Part shown: piece by piece, positions 50,253 to 57,531 of the stretch | Layout of the letters: the number at the start of each line of letters is the position of its first letter | Numbering within the stretch: position 1 is the stretch's first letter | Assembly (NCBI RefSeq): GCF_900156515.1 | Contig: NZ_FTNU01000008.1 | Span: forward strand, 1-64,000 | From: Moraxella cuniculi DSM 21768 | GTDB lineage: Bacteria; Pseudomonadota; Gammaproteobacteria; Pseudomonadales; Moraxellaceae | DNA: 64,000 nt | Direction of reading: 5' to 3' | Notes under the pieces: generated by a model | What the model saw: the letters and a program-made list of their open reading frames with translations, nothing else | What the model was told of the DNA's origin: nothing | The model's database searches: none | Translations under genes and position numbers: made by a program

Positions 50253-50441
50253 GATGATACTAATGGGATTTTGTGATTGTAAATATTTCAAATAATAAAG
50301 TTTTTAAATATGGGCATATTATTCTTTGGTGTGTTTGCCATGATAAATACACCATCAGTAGGAACTAAAATTTGATAAAGATGCAACCGATATTGATGGC
50401 TTGGTATTTGTTTTTTACTATTTGTCTTAAGAGTAAATTTT

Positions 50442-50576
50442 ATGTCTGATATGGTTATTGGCTATATGGGATTTATGGCGGAAATGGTAATCGGCTGGCT
50501 AAAATTTCTACCCAAAGTAGCAAATGTTAAAAATTTATATAAAATTTTAAACTCAATTTCATTATTGGTTTTTTAA
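50442..50576 (+). CDS. Putative 44-residue hydrophobic peptide
   Basis: ATG TCT GAT ... TAA, 44 codons. The peptide begins MSDMVIGYMGFMAEMVIGW and ends KILNSISLLVF: two near-copies of a MVIGY/MVIGW motif, then a basic middle (KFLPKVANVKNLYK) and a hydrophobic end. An AAGAG ribosome site is 8 nt upstream. No double-glycine leader is present. It lies upstream of a barrel protein and a C39 peptidase, so it might be exported or processed, but that is inference. It could also be a chance frame. Confidence 0.35.
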   Translation: MSDMVIGYMGFMAEMVIGWLKFLPKVANVKNLYKILNSISLLVF

Positions 50577-50614
50577 ACATGATAAATAATGACTTTTATC
50601 AATTCATTATTTGC

Positions 50615-50913
50615 TATTCCCTTTGATTATCAAATATGAGACCTTTATGCCATATATTTATAAAATATGCCCACACTGCCGTGATAAGTGTATAGATGTT
50701 ATAGGTTTTTCAGGACGATGCCCTGTTTGTCAAACGCCACTTCAGACTGCTGCTTATTTTTCCATTGGTTTGACAGCATTATTGCTGATTTGCTTATTAA
50801 TTAGCTTGTATTTGAAATTATACATTATTTCTTTAGGATTTTTATGTCTTATCTTGATTTATAAGATATTTTCATACCAAATAGATTGTTTGTTATTCCC
50901 TTTGATTGTCAAA
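50615..50913 (+). repeat. Pair of direct repeats flanking the zinc-ribbon gene
   Basis: TATTCCCTTTGATTATCAAA (50615-50634) and TATTCCCTTTGATTGTCAAA (50894-50913) are 19/20 identical and 279 nt apart. The first lies just before the start of the 50647 gene, the second forms its last codons. This looks like a duplication bordering the gene. Confidence 0.7.
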
Positions 50914-50919
50914 AAATAG
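50647..50919 (+). CDS. Small zinc-ribbon membrane protein
   Basis: 90 residues. Two cysteine knuckles, CPHC and CPVC (with a further CRDKC between), make a likely zinc ribbon in the first 30 residues; two membrane helices follow (AYFSIGLTALLLICLLIS and LYIISLGFLCLILIYKIF). The ATG at 50647 follows GAG weakly; an earlier in-frame start lies in the repeated segment. Family not recognised. Seventeen nt downstream begins the barrel gene. Confidence 0.55.
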   Translation: MPYIYKICPHCRDKCIDVIGFSGRCPVCQTPLQTAAYFSIGLTALLLICLLISLYLKLYIISLGFLCLILIYKIFSYQIDCLLFPLIVKK

Positions 50920-50935
50920 TTTAAGAGCAAGCCTG

Positions 50936-51865
50936 ATGAAGTTAAAATACCTAATGCCTATCTTTGCGACAGTATCAACAATTGCCCATGCCGACCTGCC
51001 CCTTACGGTAGAGGATTTAACAACGGACAAAAACCGTTTTAAATTAGATACATCGCTTAGTTATTATAACCAAAGCCAAACCAGTCTGGCTCCGCAGACT
51101 TATGGCATGGCGGACTTGGGTAATGGGCGTGTTATTATCTTGCCAGCACCAGCGGCAGAAAATAACAGCAATACCGATATGTTGATTGTGGGTGCAGGTT
51201 TGCGTTATGGCATCAGTGATTCTTGGGAGGTGGGGGTGCGAGGCAATTTTGTGCATACCGCAGAGCGTTATACCATAGACCAAAAGCCCAATCAGAGCAA
51301 CAATCGTTTTTTGCAAGACATTTATCTTGGCATGCAATACAGCTTTAAGGATAACAAAAAATTCCCCGACAGCCTATTATTTGCCGAAATTTCTGCCTAT
51401 GATAACACCCAAGGTTTGCGATCAAAATCAGGCTCATCGGTTCTGGTGGGTGGCACGGTTTATACCATCAATGATCCGATTGTATTGAGCTTGACAGGCT
51501 CTTATCAATACAATGGCAATCGCAAAACATTGCATAACACAGCGGTTGATTTGGGCGATGTACTGGCGATAAATGGAGTTGTTGGTTTCGCTGTTAATCC
51601 TGATATCACACTGACTGGTGGCGTGGGCATACAATACAAAAAAGCCGATAACTTTGAAGATATGGGGCAAATATCACACAACCAAACACAGACCTCGTTA
51701 AATCTTGGCATGGCGTATGCTTTATCAGCCAGAAGTAATTTGACCGCCAATGTACGCACCAATATTTCAGGTGGTAATAATAGCACGCTATCACTGGGCA
51801 TTACAACCAAACTTGGGGCATTGCCACCGCCTTTGTCAGAAAAATACCGCCAATCAAATAAATAA
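50936..51865 (+). CDS. Secreted outer-membrane beta-barrel protein, FapF-like in layout
   Basis: 309 residues. A signal peptide (MKLKYLMPIFATVSTIAHA, then DLPLTVEDL) and a series of alternating amphipathic strands (RFKLDTSLSYYN, MLIVGAGLRYGI, WEVGVRGNFV, DIYLGMQYSF, ...TLSLGITTKLG) indicate an outer-membrane barrel of about 10-12 strands. Its stop overlaps the start of a C39 peptidase gene (TAATG), so they are co-translated. A barrel plus a C39-like protein are FapF and FapD in Pseudomonas fap operons; homology here is only suspected. Export of a small protein or peptide is a reasonable inference. Confidence 0.75.
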   Translation: MKLKYLMPIFATVSTIAHADLPLTVEDLTTDKNRFKLDTSLSYYNQSQTSLAPQTYGMADLGNGRVIILPAPAAENNSNTDMLIVGAGLRYGISDSWEVGVRGNFVHTAERYTIDQKPNQSNNRFLQDIYLGMQYSFKDNKKFPDSLLFAEISAYDNTQGLRSKSGSSVLVGGTVYTINDPIVLSLTGSYQYNGNRKTLHNTAVDLGDVLAINGVVGFAVNPDITLTGGVGIQYKKADNFEDMGQISHNQTQTSLNLGMAYALSARSNLTANVRTNISGGNNSTLSLGITTKLGALPPPLSEKYRQSNK

Positions 51866-52527
51866 TGAAATATTGTCAAATTTTGGGCATGGCTTTTGTT
51901 GCATTTGGGCAAGTTGGTTATGCCAGTACAATAAACAGTCCTTATTCCGCCCAAATTTTTTCAAGCCATACCACCTTTAAGGACAGGCGAGATGCCAACA
52001 TCACCAAACAAGACTTGGACTATTCTTGTGGGGCATCTTCTTTGTCTACCATTTTAACTTACTTTTATAATCAGCCGACAACAGAAGCTCAAATTTTGGA
52101 AGATATGGCATTGGATAACATGATGTCATCTTTTTTGGATTTGGCACAGGTTAGCGAAAAATACGGCTTTGTTGGGCGTGGGCTTTTGATGGATTATGAG
52201 ACACTTTCCCAAATCAAAATCCCTGCCATTGTCTATCTTAATCACAAAAGAAGCGACCATTTTAGCGTGGTGCGAGCGATTGACAGCACTCATGTTTATT
52301 TGGCGGATTCAAGTATGGGCAATAGAATATTAACCAAAAAACAATTTGAAAAAATGTGGCTTGCTGCCGATAACACCAGCAAAGACAACAACACCAAAGG
52401 CAAAGTGCTGCTGATACTGCCAACAACAGACAAACAAAAACAACTAAGCAATGTCAATTTTACCACCATTACCCAAACCCAATCTTTATTAAAAGAGACT
52501 ACTTATTTATTTAGAAATTTTTTATAA
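51865..52527 (+). CDS. Periplasmic C39-family cysteine peptidase
   Basis: 220 residues with an N-terminal signal sequence (FVAFGQVGYAS). The C39 core is complete: Gln49, Asp52 and Cys55 in KQDLDYSCGASSLSTIL, His132 in RSDHFSVV and Asp148 in VYLADSS. Unlike bacteriocin exporters there is no ABC transporter fused to it; the stand-alone secreted form resembles FapD and related proteins that process or guide extracellular subunits. Coupled with the barrel gene upstream through TAATG. Its substrate is not known. Confidence 0.82.
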   Translation: MKYCQILGMAFVAFGQVGYASTINSPYSAQIFSSHTTFKDRRDANITKQDLDYSCGASSLSTILTYFYNQPTTEAQILEDMALDNMMSSFLDLAQVSEKYGFVGRGLLMDYETLSQIKIPAIVYLNHKRSDHFSVVRAIDSTHVYLADSSMGNRILTKKQFEKMWLAADNTSKDNNTKGKVLLILPTTDKQKQLSNVNFTTITQTQSLLKETTYLFRNFL

Positions 52528-52685
52528 TATACGGACTAACAAGTCGGCAGCGTTTTTCTTTATCAAATAAGATGCTGATTGAGTTAAACCTTTAGTGATT
52601 GTCAAATGGGGCTAATGCACAAACAACGCCCAAGCTGGAACAAAATCAAATGATTGACTTAATTATTTATTATTTCATTGCCATC

Positions 52686-52694
52686 TGTTATAAT
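52686..52694 (+). promoter_or_regulatory. Extended -10 promoter of ilvE
   Basis: TGT directly before TATAAT (52689-52694), about 45 nt upstream of the start; no -35 box at a normal distance. Confidence 0.45.
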
Positions 52695-52739
52695 CATCAA
52701 CAATATCACAATTTTTAGTTATCAATTATGGAGTAACTT

Positions 52740-53672
52740 ATGAGCATGGCAACACAACAAGGCAAAATGTGGCTTGATGGGGCATTGGTTGAGCAACCAG
52801 ATGCCAAAGTTCATGTGCTGACCCACAGTTTGCATTATGGTTTGGCGGTATTTGAGGGCGTGCGTGCTTACCAAACTCCCGATGGTCGCACGGCAATTTT
52901 TCGCCTACAAGAACATACCGAACGCCTGCTAAATTCAGCAAAAATCTTTCAGCTTAATGTTCGCTACAGCTTTGATGAGCTGGTACAAGCCCAAAAAGAT
53001 GTTGTTCGGCTAAATGGGTTGGCGTCGGCATATATTCGCCCTTTGATTTGGGTTGGTTCTGAAAAACTGGGCATCGCTGCCAAAGACAATACCATTCATG
53101 CAGCGGTAGCAGCGTGGCATTGGGGAGCGTATTTGGGCGAAGAGGGCATCAAAAACGGCATTCGTGTCAAAACCTCAAGCTACACCCATCACCACCCAAA
53201 TGTTACCATGTGCAAAGCCAAAGCTGCCAGCAACTATCCCGTGTCTATCCTTGCCAATCAAGAAGTAACACGCAATGGCTATGATGAAGCCATCTTGATG
53301 GACCCACAAGGCTATGTCTGCCAAGGCTCTGGCGAGAACCTATTTTTGGTAAAAAATGGTGAATTGCACACCCCTGATTTGGCAGGAGGGGCATTGGACG
53401 GCATCACTCGCCGCACCATCATTGAGTTTGCACAGGATTTGGGTATTAAGGTGATTGAGCGTCGCATTACTCGTGATGAGTTTTATTTGGCAGATGAAAT
53501 ATTCATGACTGGCACCGCAGCCGAAGTTACACCGATTCGTGAATATGATGACCGCATTATCGGTAAGGGTGGTCGTGGCGAGCTGACCGAACAATTACAA
53601 AGTTTGTATTTTGATGTGGTGCAAGGTCGCAACGACAAATACAAACATTGGCTAAGTTTTGTTGATGAGTAA
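52740..53672 (+). CDS. ilvE: Branched-chain amino acid aminotransferase
   Basis: 310 residues, fold-type IV PLP enzyme for the last step of Val, Leu and Ile synthesis. HSLHYGLAVFEGVRAY at the N-terminus, the PLP lysine in KAKAASNY and the phosphate-binding SGENLF and TGTAAEVTPI motifs are all present. A GGAGTAA ribosome site precedes the ATG. Monocistronic, ended by a terminator. D-amino acid transaminase is unlikely given the length and motifs. Confidence 0.95.
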   Translation: MSMATQQGKMWLDGALVEQPDAKVHVLTHSLHYGLAVFEGVRAYQTPDGRTAIFRLQEHTERLLNSAKIFQLNVRYSFDELVQAQKDVVRLNGLASAYIRPLIWVGSEKLGIAAKDNTIHAAVAAWHWGAYLGEEGIKNGIRVKTSSYTHHHPNVTMCKAKAASNYPVSILANQEVTRNGYDEAILMDPQGYVCQGSGENLFLVKNGELHTPDLAGGALDGITRRTIIEFAQDLGIKVIERRITRDEFYLADEIFMTGTAAEVTPIREYDDRIIGKGGRGELTEQLQSLYFDVVQGRNDKYKHWLSFVDE

Positions 53673-53681
53673 TTGATTTTG

Positions 53682-53716
53682 CAAAAGCGTTTGGGCAACT
53701 AAACGCTTTTGTTTCA
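53682..53716 (+). terminator. Terminator after ilvE
   Basis: CAAAAGCGTTT (53682-53692) pairs with AAACGCTTTTG (53701-53711), 8-nt loop, followed by TTT. Confidence 0.75.
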
Positions 53717-53757
53717 TGCGTGCATTTGGCAATAAATCTGTATCAAAGGAAGTGCTG

Positions 53758-53940
53758 ATGACTGATAAATTTGGCGAGCCATTGCTCAAGCTGCCCGATT
53801 ATCCAGCAGAGTTTGAATGCTGTGATAGTGGCTGCGGTGAATTTTGTGTGTATGAAATTTATCGTCAGCAAAAACAAGCCTATGACGAGCAGCAGGCACG
53901 CCTGCATAAATTTTTGGCAGAAGGTGATATGAATGCTTAA
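53758..53940 (+). CDS. Small cysteine-rich protein, oxidoreductase-like N-terminal domain
   Basis: 60 residues with four cysteines in a tight cluster, FECCDSGCGEFCVYEIYR, followed by a Gln-rich helix. This matches the short bacterial proteins annotated as oxidoreductase-like (PF09791 type), of unknown function; a metal or Fe-S role is only a guess. The ATG at 53758 follows AAGGAAG; an earlier in-frame ATG (53716) lies in the ilvE terminator region. Confidence 0.75.
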   Translation: MTDKFGEPLLKLPDYPAEFECCDSGCGEFCVYEIYRQQKQAYDEQQARLHKFLAEGDMNA

Positions 53941-53990
53941 TCGCTGATTGCTTGTATAAAAATCCGATGTGCTTGAGATTGTAGCGATAT

Positions 53991-54017
53991 AAAAAAACCT
54001 TGTCATCTGACAAGGTT
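53991..54017 (-). terminator. Terminator of tRNA-Leu
   Basis: AACCTTGTCA and TGACAAGGTT form a stem with a 2-nt loop, and the minus strand continues with TTTTTTT. It lies 7 nt past the tRNA 3' end. Confidence 0.8.
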
Positions 54018-54023
54018 AATATA

Positions 54024-54108
54024 TGGTGGGGACGGAGAGACTCGAACTCTCACACCTCGCGGCGCTGGAACCTAAATCCAGTGCGTCTACCAATTTCGCC
54101 ACGTCCCC
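54024..54108 (-). tRNA. tRNA-Leu (anticodon UAG)
   Basis: 85 nt including an encoded CCA (54024-54026). Acceptor arms GGGGACG and CGTCCCC pair fully; the D region has GGCGAAATTGGTAGACGC; the anticodon stem CTGGA/TCCAG encloses the loop TTTAGGT, so the anticodon is TAG. A long variable arm and GAGAGTTCGAGTCTCTC (T arm) complete the class II leucine pattern. Confidence 0.96.
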
Positions 54109-54125
54109 AGTGTTTTGTGGGTGCT

Positions 54126-54153
54126 ATTATAGCGTATTTTTGGAATTTGGCAA
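54126..54153 (-). promoter_or_regulatory. Promoter of tRNA-Leu
   Basis: On the minus strand TTGCCA (54148-54153), 16-nt spacer, TATAAT (54126-54131), ending about 17 nt before the tRNA 5' end. Confidence 0.7.
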
Positions 54154-54231
54154 GTGTTTTTTGTGAATTTTATCATTTTTTTAATTTTGTTCGCTGATTC
54201 TTTGGAGGGTGGGGTTTGGCAAGATTATTAA

Positions 54232-54260
54232 TTGCCCAAATGAGCCAAAAGAGGTATAAT
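54232..54260 (+). promoter_or_regulatory. Promoter of the DUF475 gene
   Basis: TTGCCC (54232-54237), 17-nt spacer, TATAAT (54255-54260). The resulting leader is only about 58 nt and contains a terminator-like hairpin. Confidence 0.7.
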
Positions 54261-54284
54261 GGTGGAATTTTCGGTTGATTTATG

Positions 54285-54313
54285 CCCATCAGCTTGGTGT
54301 TGATGGGTTTTTT
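54285..54313 (+). terminator. Terminator hairpin inside the DUF475 leader (possible attenuator)
   Basis: CCCATCA (54285-54291) pairs with TGATGGG (54301-54307), followed by six T. It lies between the promoter and the start codon at 54326, so most transcripts would be expected to stop unless it is regulated. Confidence 0.6.
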
Positions 54314-54325
54314 CTTGGAATAAAT

Positions 54326-55402
54326 ATGCGACATTTTTTATTTGATATTATTTTTACCGCCGTGTGCTTTGTGATAGCGGCATGGTGGGGCTATAGTCAG
54401 GGCGGTGTATCTGCCATGTTGATGGCGTTGGGCATTACGGCAATTTTGGCAATTATGGAGGTGTCGTTGTCATTTGACAATGCGGTGGTCAATGCCTCTA
54501 TTTTAAAAGGCTGGAATGAATTTTGGAAAAAAATCTTTTTGACGGTTGGGATTTTGATTGCAGTCTTTGGTATGCGACTGGTTTTCCCAATTGTCATCGT
54601 TGCAGTAACGGCAAATCTGGGCATGATTGAGGTGGTGGATTTGGCATTAAACAACCCAAGTAAATATGCCGAACATCTAAACGCTCATCATGAGGAAATT
54701 TCCGTTTTTGGCGGTATGTTTTTGTTGCTCGTGTTTTTGAAGTTCATGTTTAGTGACAAGGACATTCATTGGTTTGGCTGGCTGGAATCTCGCTTAGTTA
54801 GATTTAGCAAGGTTGATGCCATGAGTGTTTTTGTGGCGTTGGCGGTATTAATGGTGGCAGTCGGATTGGTCGAAGAAACAAAACAGGCTGCGATTTTGAC
54901 CGCTGGCATTTGGGGGATTTTGGTATATCTGGGCGTGAGCGTTTTGTCGGCTTTGCTAGAAGGCGAGAGCCATGATGACGAAGTGGTGTATGATACCAAG
55001 GGCAATGTCATCACCAATACCGCAGGTGTGTCGCCAGTTATCCTAAAAGGCGGCGTGGCAGGGTTTTTGTATCTTGAGGTATTGGACGCATCGTTTAGTT
55101 TTGATGGGGTGATTGGTGCTTTTGCCATCACCAATGATGTTATCATCATCATGCTGGGGCTTGCCATTGGTGCGATGTTTGTGCGTTCGATGACGATTTA
55201 TTTGGTTGAAAAAGGCACGCTTAGCGAATTTGTCTATCTGGAACATGGGGCACATTATGCCATCGGTGCATTGGCGGTGATTATGCTGCTATCGGTCAAG
55301 GTGTCGGTGCCAGAGATTATCACAGGCTTAATTGGCGTTACTTTGATTGTTTGGTCAGTGTTTAATTCTATTGCTTATAATAAACGGCACGCCAATAAGT
55401 AG
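54326..55402 (+). CDS. DUF475 / TerC-like integral membrane protein
   Basis: 358 residues, mostly hydrophobic, about nine membrane helices. Two acidic repeats typical of the TerC superfamily: ITAILAIMEVSLSFDNAVV near the start and FLYLEVLDASFSFDGVIGAFA in the second half, each with the Glu and Ser-Phe-Asp-(Asn/Gly) that likely bind a metal ion. TerC relatives are linked to Mn2+ export or tellurite resistance; the substrate of DUF475 proteins is not established to my knowledge. The ATG at 54326 follows GGAA. The leader hairpin suggests control of transcription elongation. Confidence 0.88.
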   Translation: MRHFLFDIIFTAVCFVIAAWWGYSQGGVSAMLMALGITAILAIMEVSLSFDNAVVNASILKGWNEFWKKIFLTVGILIAVFGMRLVFPIVIVAVTANLGMIEVVDLALNNPSKYAEHLNAHHEEISVFGGMFLLLVFLKFMFSDKDIHWFGWLESRLVRFSKVDAMSVFVALAVLMVAVGLVEETKQAAILTAGIWGILVYLGVSVLSALLEGESHDDEVVYDTKGNVITNTAGVSPVILKGGVAGFLYLEVLDASFSFDGVIGAFAITNDVIIIMLGLAIGAMFVRSMTIYLVEKGTLSEFVYLEHGAHYAIGALAVIMLLSVKVSVPEIITGLIGVTLIVWSVFNSIAYNKRHANK

Positions 55403-55741
55403 CTCAATCATTACCCAAAACCACATCAGCTCTATGAGCTTGGTGTGGTTTTTGTTTGCTGGTTGTTTATTTGGCTTTGATGAATAATCAGCTTTTATTA
55501 AAATTACAATAAAGACAGATTGTAAAAATATAGATTAACAGGCTAAAAATGTGATGGTTGGTAACTGGCTGGCGGTATTGTTGGCATCAGAAAACTGTTA
55601 TTTTTAAAATTTGGCATAAATTTCGCCAAAGTAGCCAAGCAAATCATTTTGGTCAGTGATGGCGTCAATCTTGCATGATTTGGCATGATCAAAAGATATG
55701 ATAATATTGAATCGTTTAAATATCGCCGAAATGCAACATCA
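55403..55741. other. Spacer between convergent DUF475 gene and cysG
   Basis: Apart from the terminator at 55417-55453 nothing clear is seen. No T-rich terminator for cysG is evident. Confidence 0.5.
55417..55453 (+). terminator. Terminator after the DUF475 gene
   Basis: AAAACCACA and TGTGGTTTT pair, with an inner GCTC/GAGC stem, followed by TTTG. Confidence 0.75.
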
Positions 55742-57100
55742 TCAGTGCAGACTGGCTGCTGCAAAACGAACCACTTGACCGACAATGATGATGGCAGGTG
55801 CGTTTAGTTTGGCTGCGTCTTTTTTGGCGACAATATCTGACAATGTGCCGATGACAACCTCTTGGGTGGGCAGGCTGGCATGGCAGACGATGGCGACTGG
55901 TGTGCTGCTTGGCAGACCTGAGGCAATTAGGCTTTCGCTGATTTTTTCAAGAGCGTGCAGACCCATATAAAAGACCAAAGTTTCGTCAGGGTGGTAGGTG
56001 CTTTTTAACCCATCAAAACTGGCATCGGACTGGTAACAACCTGTCAAAAATCGTACCGAAGTTGCAACGCCACGATGGGTAAGCGGAATGCCAGCATAGC
56101 TACCAGCCGCCAAGGCTGCGGTAATACCACTGACAATTTGGCAGTCAATGCCAGCATCACGGCAGGCAAGCATTTCCTCGCCACCTCGCCCAAAAATCAG
56201 CGGATCGCCACCTTTTAGCCGCAAGACGCGGTGACCCCGCTTGGCATAAGTGATAAGCAGGTTGTTGATTTCTTCTTGGGTTTTTGCATGGTCTTTGCGT
56301 TTTTTGCCGACAAAGATTTTTTGGCTATCACGGCGACACAGTGCCAAAATCTCTGGGCTAACCAGTGCATCATACAGTACAATATCTGCCTGCTGCATCA
56401 AGCGTAGAGCCTTGAAAGTGAGTAGGTCAGGGTTGCCTGCACCTGCACCAACAATATAAACCTCGCCAGATTTTTTGCCTTGATTGATAAAGCGATTTAG
56501 CTCGTCAGGCAGGCTATCAATGTGTTCATCATTCAAGCCACGCTGAAAAATTGACTCCCAAAAATAACGCCGCTCGGTGATGGTTGGTAGGGTGTTTTTG
56601 ATGGTTTCGCGAAAATCACCTGCTTTTTTGGCAAGTTTCCCTAGATAGCTTGGTAGGGTGCTTTCAATTTTGGCACGAATCAGCCGTGCCAGCACAGGTG
56701 CTGTGCCATTGCTTGAAATGCCGATGACCACAGGATTTCTATCAATGATGGCTGGGAAAATAAAATCGCACAATTTGGGCGTATCAACAACATTAATAGC
56801 GACACCATGAGCCTTGGCGGCGGCATGGACAGCTTGATTGACTGCATTATCATCGGTGGCACAGATGACTAAGGCGGGATTGTGCTGGCTGATGTCATTA
56901 TCATCAAAAGATTTTTTGATGGCTTGATGGTGTTTTTCGTTTAAAAAATTTAAAAACTCTTCATTAAAATTTTTGGCAATAACGATGAGTTTGGCGTCAG
57001 CCTGATTCATAAGCAATGCCTTGCGATAGGCAACATCACCACCGCCAATAATTAGGACGGTTTTATTTTTTAGCTTAAAAAACAGTGGCAGAGTATTCAT
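55742..57100 (-). CDS. cysG: Siroheme synthase (multifunctional)
   Basis: 452 residues (457 in E. coli). The N-terminal half is the precorrin-2 dehydrogenase/ferrochelatase, with IIGGGDVAYRKALLM binding NAD. The C-terminal half is uroporphyrinogen-III C-methyltransferase, with VGAGAGNPDLLTFKAL, DIVLYDALVSPEI and RLKGGDPLIFGRGGEE. Makes siroheme for the sulfite reductase encoded upstream in the same operon; DUF934 gene 35 nt upstream. Confidence 0.96.
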   Translation of the reverse strand: MNTLPLFFKLKNKTVLIIGGGDVAYRKALLMNQADAKLIVIAKNFNEEFLNFLNEKHHQAIKKSFDDNDISQHNPALVICATDDNAVNQAVHAAAKAHGVAINVVDTPKLCDFIFPAIIDRNPVVIGISSNGTAPVLARLIRAKIESTLPSYLGKLAKKAGDFRETIKNTLPTITERRYFWESIFQRGLNDEHIDSLPDELNRFINQGKKSGEVYIVGAGAGNPDLLTFKALRLMQQADIVLYDALVSPEILALCRRDSQKIFVGKKRKDHAKTQEEINNLLITYAKRGHRVLRLKGGDPLIFGRGGEEMLACRDAGIDCQIVSGITAALAAGSYAGIPLTHRGVATSVRFLTGCYQSDASFDGLKSTYHPDETLVFYMGLHALEKISESLIASGLPSSTPVAIVCHASLPTQEVVIGTLSDIVAKKDAAKLNAPAIIIVGQVVRFAAASLH

Positions 57101-57135
57101 ACAAGGCTTGATTATTTTAAAAATTTAACAGAGTA

Positions 57136-57516
57136 TTAACTAAATAATGGCAATCTGCTGACTGATTCGCCATCATAGCCCGTTGCCAAATCCTGCAAGG
57201 TTTTGCACAAAGTGGCGACTTTATCTTGAGTTACCAAAAATGCAGTTGCTCCTGATTTGACAAAGTAATTTGCCTGATCAAGTGCAAAATCCCCTGCAAC
57301 AATCACCTCTCCAGCAAAACTTTGATGTCTGGCATGGCGAATTAGGCTAAATACTCGCCCATCGGCAAAGTTGCTGACATGAAAAACCAGCACCGATTGC
57401 TCGCCGATGGCAGCCGTAGTATCCTCAAGCGTATTATCGGCGGTTAGGGCGTGTTCGCTGTTATAATCATCGACAGTCTGGGTGCGAGCATCGGCATAAA
57501 CTTTAATAAGATCCAT
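57136..57516 (-). CDS. DUF934 protein, sulfite-reduction associated
   Basis: 126 residues. A small soluble protein whose core (FADGRVFSLIRHARHQSFAGEVIVAGDFALDQANYF) is characteristic of DUF934. In proteobacteria it is regularly placed next to cysI-type reductases, as here (15 nt after cysI, 35 nt before cysG), and is presumed to assist assimilatory sulfite reduction; its biochemical role is unknown. Confidence 0.9.
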   Translation of the reverse strand: MDLIKVYADARTQTVDDYNSEHALTADNTLEDTTAAIGEQSVLVFHVSNFADGRVFSLIRHARHQSFAGEVIVAGDFALDQANYFVKSGATAFLVTQDKVATLCKTLQDLATGYDGESVSRLPLFS

Positions 57517-57531
57517 GATAGTCCTTGTGGT

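Noticed and set aside
50442-50576. Double-glycine bacteriocin precursor for the C39 peptidase
   Set aside because: No GG/GA leader-cleavage site in the peptide, and the C39 protein has a signal peptide and no ABC transporter; only a general substrate hypothesis is kept.
54261-54325. yybP-ykoY manganese riboswitch before the TerC-like gene
   Set aside because: The leader is about 58 nt, too short for the known aptamer, and its conserved sequence blocks are absent.
55543-55785. 80-codon minus-strand frame overlapping the cysG 3' end
   Set aside because: No ribosome site or family features, and it overlaps the well-supported cysG gene.
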